A stretch of 64,000 bases of DNA from Caulobacter sp. CCUG 60055 (GCF_022750545.1 NZ_PUIC01000005.1:186001-250000), one strand, 5' to 3'; numbered from the stretch's first letter, positions 38,388 to 49,751 are shown. Notes: generated by a model not told the origin, from the sequence alone. Numbers and translations are program-made.

Positions 38388-39652
38388 GAGCGGTAGTCCC
38401 CATTGATCTCGACGTAGCGCTTGGTCAGGTCGCAGGTCCACACCGTGGCGCTGGCCTGGCCGACCCCGACGTCGACGCTGACCTCCAGCTCGGCGTTCTT
38501 CATGTAGGCGCTCATCGCGGCCTCGTCATAGGTCGCCGACACCGCGCCGTCCTGCGCGGCGACCAGCGGGCCGAACCGCACGTTCATCCGGTCGCGGTCG
38601 ACGGGCTCGTCGGCGCGGCCGACGGCCATGACGATGCGGCCCCAGTTGGCGTCCTCGCCGGCGAAGGCGGTCTTGACCAGCGGGCTCTCGGCGATGGTGC
38701 GGGCGATCTTCAGCGCCGAGTCCTCGGAGGCGGCCTGGTTGACGGTGATCTTGACGAACTTGGTCGCTCCCTCGCCGTCGCGGACCAACTGGTGGGCGAG
38801 ATCGAGCATCACCGCCGCCAGCTTGTCGCTGAAATCCGCCAGGCGCGGGTCGTCGGCCGCCTCGATGCGCGGCGCGCCCGACCGGCCGGTGGCGAACAGC
38901 AGGCAGGTGTCGTTGGTCGACCGGTCGCCGTCGACGGTGACGACGTTGAAGGTGGTCCGCACGTGCTTCGAGACCAGGGCCTGCAGCGCCGCCGGCGCGA
39001 TGGCGGCGTCGGTGGCGACGAAGGCCAGCATGGTCGCCATGTTCGGCGCGATCATGCCCGAACCCTTGCAGACGCCGGCGATCCGCACTTCGACGCCGCC
39101 GATCTCGGCGGCGGCGAACGCCCCCTTGGGAAAGGTGTCGGTGGTCATGATCGCCCGCCCGGCCGCCGGCCAGGCGTCGGCGGTCAGGTTCTCGGCGATC
39201 CCCGGCAGCGTGGCGGTGATCTTGGCGTCGTCCAGCACCACGCCGATGACGCCGGTGGAGGCCAGCATCACCTCGTGCGGGGCGCAGCCGAGCTGGGCGG
39301 CCGCGCTTTCGGCCACCCGCGCCGCGGCGGCGGCCCCGGCCGCGCCGGTGAAGGAATTGGCGCAGCCGGCGTTGACCACCAGGGCGCGCACGCTGTCGCC
39401 GCCGGTCCGGGCCAGGGTCTCCTTGCACCAGTCGACGGGGGCCGAACCGACGCCATGGCGAGTGAAGACGCCGGCGCAGGTCGCGCCCTCGGCGAAGCGC
39501 ATCAGGAGAACGTCGGGCCGGTCATGCTTGTAGAATCCGGCGCGCCCGATGGCGATCTCGACGCCGCCGACGGGCGCGAGCGCGGGAAACGGCACGGCCA
39601 GGGGCGAAATCTGCAGACCGGGCTTGCCGGCGACGGGGGCTTGCGAACTCAT
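38384..39652 (-). CDS. argJ: Glutamate N-acetyltransferase / amino-acid acetyltransferase
   Basis: ArgJ moves the acetyl group from N-acetylornithine to glutamate, recycling it in arginine synthesis. The 422-aa precursor cleaves itself before the nucleophile Thr in MIAPNMATMLAFVATDA near residue 215. Other family motifs are VNAGCANSFTGAAG near 95 and TVDGDRSTNDTCLLFATG near 255. ATG 39652 lies 3 nt after the PPIase stop; a GTG at 39658 overlaps that stop and is possible. It is part of a coupled PPIase-argJ-mutT-flp string. Confidence 0.95.
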   Translation of the reverse strand: MSSQAPVAGKPGLQISPLAVPFPALAPVGGVEIAIGRAGFYKHDRPDVLLMRFAEGATCAGVFTRHGVGSAPVDWCKETLARTGGDSVRALVVNAGCANSFTGAAGAAAAARVAESAAAQLGCAPHEVMLASTGVIGVVLDDAKITATLPGIAENLTADAWPAAGRAIMTTDTFPKGAFAAAEIGGVEVRIAGVCKGSGMIAPNMATMLAFVATDAAIAPAALQALVSKHVRTTFNVVTVDGDRSTNDTCLLFATGRSGAPRIEAADDPRLADFSDKLAAVMLDLAHQLVRDGEGATKFVKITVNQAASEDSALKIARTIAESPLVKTAFAGEDANWGRIVMAVGRADEPVDRDRMNVRFGPLVAAQDGAVSATYDEAAMSAYMKNAELEVSVDVGVGQASATVWTCDLTKRYVEINGDYRS

Positions 39653-39654
39653 GG

Positions 39655-40650
39655 TCACTTCTTTGCAGGCGGCGGCGCGGGTTTGGCGGCGGCGGGAGGC
39701 TGCACCCCGGGCGCGGCGGCGGGCGGGCGGAGCGCCTGGGCCGGCGCCGAGGCCGGCTCCTGCGGCGCGCCCGGAACATCCTGCGGCGGACCGACCAGCA
39801 TGTTAATCTTGGCTTGCTTGCGCAGCTTCTCCAGCAGGTCGCGGACCTCGTCATAGGTCAGGAAACGGACGATCTGCGGCCGGGCGGCCTCCAGGGTGAT
39901 CGGGGCCTCCAGCCGGCGGTCCTCGATCTTGAGCACGGCGAAGCCGCCCTCGACCTTGACCGGCCCGACGATCTCGCCGGGCTTGGCCGTCTTCAGGGCG
40001 GCGGCGTAGCCCTCGGGCATGACGTCGGCGGTGAAGTAGCCGAGGTCGCCGCCGTTGAACCGGGTCGCCGAATCGATCGAACGCTCCATGGCCAGGGCGT
40101 CGAACGAGGCGCCGCTCTGCAGCAGCTTCCTGACGTTCTGGGCGTCGGCCTCGTTGGCCAGCAGGATCTGGCGGGCGTGGAACTCCTCGGACTGCTTCGA
40201 GAGCTTCTGCTGTTCCTGGTACAGGCCGCGGATGGCGTTCTCGTTGACCGCCTTGTCGACCACGCTCTCGACCAGCATGTCGCCGAGGATGCGCTCGCGG
40301 GCGGCGGCCAGGCGGCGTTGGGCGGCGGGGTTGGCGTCGATCTTCTGGCGCACCGCCTCGGCGGCCAGCAGCCTCTGGTCGACCACCTCGTCCAGCACCC
40401 GGCGGAACAGGTCCGACGAGGCGTCGAGCGGCTCGCCCTCGCTGATCATGCCCTGGGCGACGGCCTCGCGCTTGACGTCCGAGGCCCACACGGTCTGGTC
40501 GCCGACCGTCGCCACGGCGACGTCGCCGGCCTCGGGCGGTTTGGGCTCGGGCTTGCGCTGGTTGCAGGCCGCCAGCGCCAGGCCGCAGAGCGCCGCCAGC
40601 AGCGCGAGCTTGGCGCCGGATAGGGCATGGCTGGACCTGATGGAGCCCAT
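39655..40650 (-). CDS. Parvulin-type peptidyl-prolyl isomerase lipoprotein
   Basis: The 331-aa SurA/PrsA-like protein has a lipoprotein signal with lipobox LAAC (cysteine near residue 29), a SurA-type N-terminal helical domain (VLDEVVDQRLLAAEAVRQK), a parvulin domain starting EFHARQILLANEAD near 170 with GGDLGYFTADVMPEGYA near 215, and a Pro/Ala-rich tail. It should aid folding of outer-membrane or periplasmic proteins. It is divergent from secA, whose export substrates it may help fold. Confidence 0.88.
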   Translation of the reverse strand: MGSIRSSHALSGAKLALLAALCGLALAACNQRKPEPKPPEAGDVAVATVGDQTVWASDVKREAVAQGMISEGEPLDASSDLFRRVLDEVVDQRLLAAEAVRQKIDANPAAQRRLAAARERILGDMLVESVVDKAVNENAIRGLYQEQQKLSKQSEEFHARQILLANEADAQNVRKLLQSGASFDALAMERSIDSATRFNGGDLGYFTADVMPEGYAAALKTAKPGEIVGPVKVEGGFAVLKIEDRRLEAPITLEAARPQIVRFLTYDEVRDLLEKLRKQAKINMLVGPPQDVPGAPQEPASAPAQALRPPAAAPGVQPPAAAKPAPPPAKK

Positions 40651-40690
40651 GCAGCACAAACTCCGAAGGAAACGGGGAAAACCCGTCGCG

Positions 40691-40719
40691 TTGACAGGCC
40701 TTGAGGGGGTGCTTAAGTC
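40691..40719 (+). promoter_or_regulatory. Sigma-70-type promoter for secA
   Basis: A consensus -35 TTGACA (40691-40696) and TAAGTC (40714-40719) are separated by exactly 17 bp. It would give a leader of roughly 115 nt before secA. No start site data are available. Confidence 0.55.
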
Positions 40720-40839
40720 TCGCGCGCGTGCAAGTCGAGCGGTTTTTCGGCTGGCTTCAGCGCGCCCCAACGCTCCGATCGTCGAGGCCGTCCAGCCTTT
40801 GCGCCGGCTTCATGTTCAATACCCGGAACCAAGACCTTC

Positions 40840-43608
<2,769 letters not shown>

Positions 43609-43624
43609 GCTCCGACCGTTCCAA

Positions 43625-43656
43625 GGGCGGACGTCGCAGGGCGTCCGCCCTTTCTT
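43625..43656 (+). terminator. Rho-independent terminator after secA
   Basis: A perfect 8-bp stem (GGGCGGAC at 43625-43632, GTCCGCCC at 43643-43650) with a 10-nt loop is followed by TTTCTT. It lies 17 bp after the secA stop. Confidence 0.85.
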
Positions 43657-43697
43657 CCTTCTATCCGCCCCCGGGGTCGATCTGGGCGGCGGGCGCG

Positions 43698-45071
43698 TCA
43701 GCGCCCGCGCACGCCCAGCCCTCCGATCGCCGCCGCCAGGACCAGCAGCCCGGCCGCGATCCAGGCGGCCGCGTGCAGCCCGGGGACCACCGCCGACGCG
43801 TCGCCGGCGACCAGCCCTCCGAACAACGCCACCCCGACCGCGCCCGCCGCCTGCCGCGCGGTGTTCAGCACGCCCGAGGCCACGCCCGCACGGGCCCGTT
43901 CGACGCTGGACAGCAACGCCGTGGTCATGGCCGGCACCGCCAGGCCCATGCCGCCCGGAATCAGCGCGAAGCCCGGCAGCATGTCCGCAAGGCCGCTGGA
44001 CGCGTCCAGCCGGGTCAGCAGGGCGTAGCCGACCGCGCCGATCAGCCCGCCCACGGCGATCACCCGGCGCGGCCCGAACCGGCCCACCGCCCAGCCGCTG
44101 ATCAGGTTCGAGACGATGAAGGTCGCGGTCAGGGGCAGGAAGGCCAGGCCCGCCTCGGTGGCCGAACGGCCGAGCACGCGCTGCAGGTAGAGGCCGAGCA
44201 CGAAGATCATGCCGTAATAGGAGAAATTGACCGCGATCCCCACCGCCGTCGCGGCGCTGAAGGTCGGCCGGCGGAACACCTCCAACGGCAGCATGGGATG
44301 GCGGCCGCGGGCCTGGACCATCACGAACGCCGCCCCGGCGAGCCCGCCGCCGGCGGCCAGGGCCCAGACCAGCGGCCGGCCCCAGCCCGCCCCGCCGCCC
44401 TCGATGACCGCGCCGGTCAGGCCGAGCAGGGCGACCGTCGCCAGGACGGCGCCGGCGACGTCCAGCCGGGGCGCGTCGGTCCGGCCCGGCGCCTCCGGCG
44501 CGAACGCCCAGGTCAGGGCCGCGCCTAGGGCGCAGACCGGCAGATTGACCAGGAAGATGCTGCGCCAGCCCAGCCAGCCGATCAGCAGGCCGCCGATCAC
44601 CGGTCCGGCGGCGATCGACACGCCGCCGGCGGCGGTCCAGACCCCGACGGCCTTGGCCCGGCGGCGAGGATCGTCGCCACAGGCGTGGGCCAGCAGGGCC
44701 AGGGACGGCGGCACCAGGAACGCGGCGGCGGCCCCCTGCACGGCGCGCGCGGCGACCAGGGCGACGACGCCGTTCGCCAGCCCGCACGCCGCCGAAGCGG
44801 CGGCGAACAGGCCGAACCCGGCCAGAAAGGCCCGCTTGGGCCCGAACCGGTCGCCCAACGCCCCGGCGGTGAGCAGCAGGGCGGCGAACAGCAGGGTGTA
44901 GCCGTCGACCACCCATTGCAGCCCGGCGACGCCGCCGCCGAACTCGGCGCCGATGCGCACCAGGGCGACGTTGACGATGGTGACGTCTAGCTGAACCACC
45001 ACGAAGCCGAAGCTGGCGGCGGCGACGACGAGAGCGAGGGGCGCGGGACGGCGAAGGGCGACGGCGGTCAT
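43698..45071 (-). CDS. MFS drug-efflux transporter (DHA2 type)
   Basis: The 457-aa multi-helix protein has the DHA2 hallmark LDVTIVNVALVRIGAEF near residue 28, motif A GALGDRFGPKRAFLAG near 78, and GWRSIFLVNLPV near 165. DHA2 members usually have 14 helices and pump drugs or dyes by proton antiport. It is divergent from an ArsR-type regulator 100 bp away, which probably represses it. Substrate unknown. Confidence 0.9.
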   Translation of the reverse strand: MTAVALRRPAPLALVVAAASFGFVVVQLDVTIVNVALVRIGAEFGGGVAGLQWVVDGYTLLFAALLLTAGALGDRFGPKRAFLAGFGLFAAASAACGLANGVVALVAARAVQGAAAAFLVPPSLALLAHACGDDPRRRAKAVGVWTAAGGVSIAAGPVIGGLLIGWLGWRSIFLVNLPVCALGAALTWAFAPEAPGRTDAPRLDVAGAVLATVALLGLTGAVIEGGGAGWGRPLVWALAAGGGLAGAAFVMVQARGRHPMLPLEVFRRPTFSAATAVGIAVNFSYYGMIFVLGLYLQRVLGRSATEAGLAFLPLTATFIVSNLISGWAVGRFGPRRVIAVGGLIGAVGYALLTRLDASSGLADMLPGFALIPGGMGLAVPAMTTALLSSVERARAGVASGVLNTARQAAGAVGVALFGGLVAGDASAVVPGLHAAAWIAAGLLVLAAAIGGLGVRGR

Positions 45072-45109
45072 GCCGGCAGTCTGGCCGCCGCCGCCGCCGG
45101 ATGCTTCAC

Positions 45110-45139
45110 GAACCGATGAACCGTCCCGACCTCGAACCG
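45110..45139. promoter_or_regulatory. GAACCG triple repeat between MFS and ArsR genes
   Basis: GAACCG occurs at 45110, 45118 and 45134, all on an 8-bp register, in the 100-bp divergent promoter of the MFS and ArsR-type genes. It may be the regulator's binding site; this is inference from position and spacing. Confidence 0.35.
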
Positions 45140-45171
45140 GGTTAGGATCGCCATAATCCGGAGTCCGCGCC

Positions 45172-45891
45172 ATGGAAGCCAATATCGCCGCCCCCGCCGC
45201 CCTGATCGCCGACCCCACCCGGGCGGCGATGCTTTCGGCCCTGCTCGACGGCCGCGCCCAGCCGGCCGGCGCCCTGGCCTGGGCGGCCAACGTCTCGGCC
45301 CAGGCGGCCAGCAATCACCTGGCCAAGCTGACGGCGGGCGGCCTCCTGAAGGTCGAGACCGCCGGCCGCCATCGCTATTATCGGCTGGCGAGCCCGGAAG
45401 TGGCCCACGCCGTCGAGGCCCTGGCCTGCCTCGCCCCGCCGATCCGGTCGCTGGACGAGCCGCGCTCGCCCAAGGCCCGCGCCCTGCGCCAGGCCCGCAG
45501 CTGCTATGGCCATCTGGCCGGGCGGCTGGGCGTGGCCCTGACCGAGGCGCTGGAGGCCGGCGGGCTGATCGCCCAGCCCGAAGCCGCCGACGACCCCAGA
45601 CATTTCACGCTCACCGAGGCGGGCCGACGGCGCTTCGCCGAGTTCGGCCTCGACGCCGCCGCCCTTCGCCCACGCCCCGGACTGGCGCGGCGCTGCCTCG
45701 ACTGGACCGAGCGCCGGCACCATCTGGCCGGCCCGCTGGGGGTCGCCCTGTTCGCCCGCATGGTCGCCTTGGGCTGGATCGAGCCGGCGCGCGGCGGCGG
45801 CCGGGCGGTGCGGCTGACCGCCGCCGGCGCCGAGGGACTGCGCGCCCTCGGCCTGGACCCGGCCGGCGCCGGGCTCGCCGTCGCCGCCTAG
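45172..45891 (+). CDS. ArsR-type winged-helix regulator
   Basis: The 239-aa protein has an ArsR-like winged helix (IADPTRAAMLSALLDGRA and VSAQAASNHLAKLTAGGLL, residues ~8-55) and a second winged-helix-like C-terminal half with ERRHHLAGPLGVALFARM. No CxC metal-binding motif is present in the expected helix, so metal sensing is unlikely. It lies divergent to the MFS pump and probably controls it. Its TAG stop shares CTAG with the stop of the DoxX-like gene. Confidence 0.87.
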   Translation: MEANIAAPAALIADPTRAAMLSALLDGRAQPAGALAWAANVSAQAASNHLAKLTAGGLLKVETAGRHRYYRLASPEVAHAVEALACLAPPIRSLDEPRSPKARALRQARSCYGHLAGRLGVALTEALEAGGLIAQPEAADDPRHFTLTEAGRRRFAEFGLDAAALRPRPGLARRCLDWTERRHHLAGPLGVALFARMVALGWIEPARGGGRAVRLTAAGAEGLRALGLDPAGAGLAVAA

Positions 45892-46346
45892 GACGCGGCG
45901 GGCCAGAGCGCGCCCGAGGCGTAGAGCGCCCAGGCGATCGCCACCGGCTGGAACGGCAGCCGCGCCCAGTAGTAGGCGCGGTTGGACGGCAGCCCGTCGA
46001 CGCTGAGCCCCTGAAGGGCGTTCTTGAGGTTGGCCGGGAAGACGCAGACGAAATAGACCGCCAGGGCCCAGCCCGCCGCCAGCCGGGCGGCCGGCGCCAG
46101 CAGGCCGATCCCGCCGGCGATCTCGCAAAGGCCGGTGAACAGCACCACCTCGCGCGGGCGCGGCACGACGTCCGGCATCATCGGCAGGTAGCGCCCCGGC
46201 TTGACCAGATGGTCGACGCCGAAGAACAGCAGCGGCAGGCTCATGCCCCAGACCATCGCCGCCCGCACGTCGAGGCCGTGGCCCAGCAGCAGGCCAGCCG
46301 CCGCCGCGACGGCGGCGACCACGGCCATCATCGCGAAGAACAGCAT
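45888..46346 (-). CDS. DoxX-like membrane protein
   Basis: This 152-aa protein has about four membrane helices. DHLVKPGRYLPMMPDVVPRP followed by FTGLCEIAGGIGLLAPAARL is typical of the DoxX/DoxD-like family, and it ends in a conserved Asn-Arg-Ala-Tyr-Tyr-Trp-Ala-Arg-Leu stretch. Function is unknown; some relatives take part in redox reactions. I chose ATG 46346, 17 bp after the carotenoid oxygenase stop. It should be cotranscribed with that gene. Confidence 0.83.
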   Translation of the reverse strand: MLFFAMMAVVAAVAAAAGLLLGHGLDVRAAMVWGMSLPLLFFGVDHLVKPGRYLPMMPDVVPRPREVVLFTGLCEIAGGIGLLAPAARLAAGWALAVYFVCVFPANLKNALQGLSVDGLPSNRAYYWARLPFQPVAIAWALYASGALWPAAS

Positions 46347-46363
46347 CGCCCGCGCCGCCGCGT

Positions 46364-47773
46364 TCAGGCCGACGGCCGCCAGGCGCCGTGGAAGCCGAAC
46401 GGCGTCCGGCGCGGCAGCTCGACCACCGCGACCGGGCCGGCCGAGATGTCCTGGGCCTCGTAGACCACGAAGTCGCTGCGGTTCTCGGCGGCCCGCCAGA
46501 CCACGGCGGTGATCCAGCCGTCGCCCTCGGCCGCGTCGGCCGACCGGGGGGCGAACACCGGCTCGGAGACGCAGTCGCCGCCGTCGAAGCCGGCGACGCT
46601 TCGCCGCCCGGTGGCGAAGTCGATGTGGACCAGGGCGTCGGCGCGCACGTCGCCGGGCCGCCGCCGCTGGGCGGCGAACCAGCCGTGGCGGTTGGCGAGG
46701 CCGGCGCGGCGCTCGTCGATGCGGGGGAACTCCCCGGCGAGGTCGTCGAGAGGCTCGCTGCGGATGACGTCGGAAGCGCCGGACAGGTCGAAGGTCCACC
46801 GCGTCAGGCGCGCCCAGGACGGGGCGCCGGCGCCGCCGTCGGCGTTGGGGAACAATGGCGCGCGGTCGTATTGCATGACGTCGGCGACGATGCGGTCGCC
46901 GTCGTCCCAGGCGTTGAGGACATGGAAGACGTAGCAGGCCTCGGTCTCGAACCAGCGGATGGTCGAGACGTCGGCGTCGCGGCGCATGACGCCGACGAAG
47001 GCGCCCTTGCCCGGCTCCCAGGCGAAGGGCGGGCCGCCGCGCATGGCCCGCTCCAGGCTGCCGGTCAGCGGCAGGACCGGGAACAGCACATGGTCGCGGG
47101 TGACCATGAAGTCGTGGATCATCGAACAGTAGGGCGCCTCGAAGTCCTGGCGGCGGACCAGGCGGCCGGCGGCGTCGGCCACGCCGTAGCTGATCGTCGA
47201 GGACAGCGGAACCTCGCCGACCGCATAGGCGAAGAAGACCATTTCGCCGGTCTCGGGATCGATCTTGGGGTGGGCGGTGACCCGGCCGCCGAACGCGTCG
47301 CGATAGCCGCGCGATTCCAGGCTGTCGGGGTCCATTTCGAACGGCGCGTGGGCCTCCTCCAGCGCCAGCAGGCGGCCGCCGTGCCAGAGGACGTTGGTGT
47401 TGGCCACGCCGCCGTCGAGGCCGATCACCGACGGGTCGCTGCTGCGCGGGTCGCCCCAGCTGCCGAACAGGGCGCGGCCGGCGGCGTGCTCGGCGGTCCA
47501 TTTCGGCGTGCGGGCGTAGCGGTTGCGATAACGGACGCGGCCGTCCTCCACATGGAAGGCGTGCATCATGCCGTCGCCGACGAACCAGTGATAGCCGCCG
47601 TCCCTGGGCGCGAACTGCGGATTGGGGCCGTTGCGGTAGAGCACGCCGGCCAGCCCCGCCGGCAGCTCGCCCCGGACCGGCAGGTCGACGAAATCGTCCT
47701 CGCTGCGGATCGGCGCGAAATTGCCGCGCAGATAGGGGCTGTCCTCGACGTCGATCGCGACCTTGGCGTCCAT
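46364..47773 (-). CDS. Carotenoid-cleavage / lignostilbene dioxygenase family enzyme
   Basis: The 469-aa beta-propeller oxygenase uses an iron held by four histidines. Likely ligands sit in VTAHPKIDPETGEM near residue 168, SMIHDFMVTRDHVLFP near 220, FHVLNAWDDGD near 285 and FGFHGAWRPSA at the C-terminus. GVLYRNGPNPQF and HWFVGDGMMHAFHVEDG near the N-terminus are family hallmarks. The substrate may be a carotenoid/apocarotenoid or a stilbene. ATG 47773 is chosen; the gene is divergent from a TetR regulator 104 bp away. Confidence 0.92.
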   Translation of the reverse strand: MDAKVAIDVEDSPYLRGNFAPIRSEDDFVDLPVRGELPAGLAGVLYRNGPNPQFAPRDGGYHWFVGDGMMHAFHVEDGRVRYRNRYARTPKWTAEHAAGRALFGSWGDPRSSDPSVIGLDGGVANTNVLWHGGRLLALEEAHAPFEMDPDSLESRGYRDAFGGRVTAHPKIDPETGEMVFFAYAVGEVPLSSTISYGVADAAGRLVRRQDFEAPYCSMIHDFMVTRDHVLFPVLPLTGSLERAMRGGPPFAWEPGKGAFVGVMRRDADVSTIRWFETEACYVFHVLNAWDDGDRIVADVMQYDRAPLFPNADGGAGAPSWARLTRWTFDLSGASDVIRSEPLDDLAGEFPRIDERRAGLANRHGWFAAQRRRPGDVRADALVHIDFATGRRSVAGFDGGDCVSEPVFAPRSADAAEGDGWITAVVWRAAENRSDFVVYEAQDISAGPVAVVELPRRTPFGFHGAWRPSA

Positions 47774-47820
47774 GGCGGGTCTCCTGGCTTCGAGCGGAAG
47801 GCACAAAAATGTACTTCGTA

Positions 47821-47844
47821 AATTTATGTCGTAAAATATAAATT
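47821..47844. promoter_or_regulatory. AT-rich inverted repeat between oxygenase and TetR genes
   Basis: AATTTAT (47821-47827) and ATAAATT (47838-47844) form a perfect 7-bp dyad with a 10-bp spacer inside a strikingly AT-rich island (47805-47845). It lies 33 bp before the TetR start and is a likely TetR operator that also covers the oxygenase promoter. Confidence 0.5.
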
Positions 47845-47877
47845 CGGGCAAGGTGGTTGTTCGAATCGGAGGAGACG

Positions 47878-48492
47878 GTGCCCAGAACGCTGTCCGACAA
47901 CGACGTCGCGGACTTCCGCGACCGCCTGTGCGAGACCGCCCAGCGTCTTTTCGCCGAGCACGGCCCCGACGCGGTGACCATGCGCCAGCTGGCCGCCGAG
48001 CTGGGCGTCAGCCCCATGACCCCCTACCGGTACTTCCGCGACAAGGACGACATCCTGGCGGCGGTGCGCGCCAACGGCTTCGAGCGTTTCGCCGCCGCGC
48101 TGGAGGCCGCCTACGACGCCGCCGACGACCTGCGCGACAAGGCCGCCGCCGTGGGCGAGGCCTACGCCCGCTTCGCCTTCGACAACCCCCAGGCCTATCG
48201 CCTGATGTTCGACCTGACCCAGCCCAACGAGAACGACTATCCCGAGCTGGTCCGCGCCTCCGCCCGCGCCCGCGCCACCCTGACCCGCCACGTCGAGGCC
48301 CTGATCGAGGCCGGCGTGCTCAAGGGCGACCCGGTGCTGTGCGCCCACATCCTGTGGGCGTCGCTGCATGGCGCCATCGTTCTGCAGCTCACCGGCAAGC
48401 TCGATCCCGCCATCGACCCCGACCGGTTCCGGCACGCGCTGATGAGCGCCGTCGGCCGCGGGCTCGGCCTGTTCTCGCCCGACAGGCCTTGA
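47878..48492 (+). CDS. TetR-family transcriptional regulator
   Basis: The 204-aa repressor has an N-terminal helix-turn-helix (LCETAQRLFAEHGPDAVTMR and AELGVSPMTPYRYFRDKDDI) and a C-terminal ligand domain similar to the TetR_C-33/WHG-type group (YARFAFDNPQAYRLMFDL). GGAGGAG lies 5 nt before GTG 47878, which I prefer to the TTG at 47857. It is divergent from the carotenoid-oxygenase/DoxX operon and probably represses it, perhaps with a hydrophobic ligand. Confidence 0.9.
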   Translation: MPRTLSDNDVADFRDRLCETAQRLFAEHGPDAVTMRQLAAELGVSPMTPYRYFRDKDDILAAVRANGFERFAAALEAAYDAADDLRDKAAAVGEAYARFAFDNPQAYRLMFDLTQPNENDYPELVRASARARATLTRHVEALIEAGVLKGDPVLCAHILWASLHGAIVLQLTGKLDPAIDPDRFRHALMSAVGRGLGLFSPDRP

Positions 48493-48543
48493 CCGCCGCC
48501 GCGTAAGCCTCGCCACCTTGGCCGAAGACCCGGGAGGATCGTG

Positions 48544-49698
48544 ATGACCGACGCGCCGACGCCGTTCGAGGTCGATTGGCCAAAGGCCGAGGTCGACCGC
48601 GTGCTCGATCTGGTCCGCGCCTATCCGTGGCCGCCCGCGCCGGCGGTCGAGGACGGCTGGGGCTACGGCTGCGACGGCGGCTTCCTGCGCTCGCTGTGCG
48701 CGCGCTGGACCGACGGCTACGACTGGCGCGCCGCCCAGGCCGACCTCAATCGCCACCCGCAGCACCGCGCGAGGATCGAGGACTTCGACATCCATTTCCT
48801 GCACGTGGTCGGCGAGGCGCAGGGCCGCCGGCCGCTGCTGCTGTCGCACGGCTGGCCAGGTTCGCATTACGAGTTCTGGGGCGTGATCGAGCGGCTGGCC
48901 TTTCCCTCGCGCTTCGGCGGCCGGGCCGAAGACGCCTTCGATCTGGTCATCCCGTCCCTGCCCGGCTTCGGCTTCTCGTCGAAGCCCGCCCGGCCGGTCG
49001 GCCAGAGGCTGACGGCGCGGCTGTTCGGCAAGCTGATGACCGAGACGCTCGGCTACGACCGCTACCTGGCCCAGGGCGGCGACTGGGGGGCGCTGGTCAC
49101 TTCGTGGCTGGGGATCGACCACGCCGACCATGTGCGCGCCATCCACCTGAACATGATCGGACTGCGCCCCGCCGGCCCGCCGCGCACCGAGGCCGAGATC
49201 GCCTGGATCACCCGCTTCGGCGCGATGATGGAGCAGCTCGGCGCCTATTTCCGCCTGCAGGCCTCCAAGCCGCAGTCGCTGGCCTGGCTGGGCGCCGGCA
49301 ACCCGGTCGGCCAGGCGGCCTGGATCGTCGAGCGTTTCCACGACTGGTCCGACCTGCGCGAGCGGCCGCTGATCGGCGTCTATGAAATGGACCAGCTGAT
49401 CACCAGCGTCATGATCTATGTGATGAGCGGATCGTTCGCGACCGGCGCCTGGTACTATCGCGGCCTGATCGAGGAGGGCGGCGCGACCCTGGCCGAGGGC
49501 CAGCGCTGCGAAACCCCGACCGCCTTCGCCAACTTCCCCGGCGAGCCGTTGTACCAGCCGCCGCCGCGCAGCTGGGCCGACCGGGCCTACAACATCGTCC
49601 GCTGGACCGACATGCCGCGCGGCGGCCATTTCGCGGCGATGGAGGCGCCGGACCTCTTCGCCGAGGAGATTCTGGCCTGGGGCCGCGAGGTCGGCTAG
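48544..49698 (+). CDS. Epoxide hydrolase (EHN-type)
   Basis: The 384-aa alpha/beta-hydrolase has the N-terminal epoxide-hydrolase domain (FEVDWPKAEVDRVLDLV), the oxyanion motif SHGWPGSHYEFW near residue 102, the nucleophile Asp in AQGGDWGALVTSW near 180 and the catalytic His in GGHFAAMEAPDLFAEE near the C-terminus. It converts epoxides to diols. GGAGG lies 6 nt before ATG 48544. It follows the TetR gene by 51 bp on the same strand. Confidence 0.92.
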   Translation: MTDAPTPFEVDWPKAEVDRVLDLVRAYPWPPAPAVEDGWGYGCDGGFLRSLCARWTDGYDWRAAQADLNRHPQHRARIEDFDIHFLHVVGEAQGRRPLLLSHGWPGSHYEFWGVIERLAFPSRFGGRAEDAFDLVIPSLPGFGFSSKPARPVGQRLTARLFGKLMTETLGYDRYLAQGGDWGALVTSWLGIDHADHVRAIHLNMIGLRPAGPPRTEAEIAWITRFGAMMEQLGAYFRLQASKPQSLAWLGAGNPVGQAAWIVERFHDWSDLRERPLIGVYEMDQLITSVMIYVMSGSFATGAWYYRGLIEEGGATLAEGQRCETPTAFANFPGEPLYQPPPRSWADRAYNIVRWTDMPRGGHFAAMEAPDLFAEEILAWGREVG

Positions 49699-49751
49699 GC
49701 GGCGCGGCGGAAGGGCTTTCGCCAGCCTTCGCGGACGGCTAAGAGCCGGCC

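Noticed and set aside
40673-40686. CGGGG/CCCG hairpin between the PPIase and secA genes
   Set aside because: Too short, with an A-rich loop and no T-run; it lies between divergent promoters where a terminator is not expected.
46346-46367. A third CTGA overlap (CTG 46367) as start of the DoxX-like gene
   Set aside because: A normal in-frame ATG lies only 7 codons downstream (46346) and directly begins the first membrane helix, so a CTG start is not needed.
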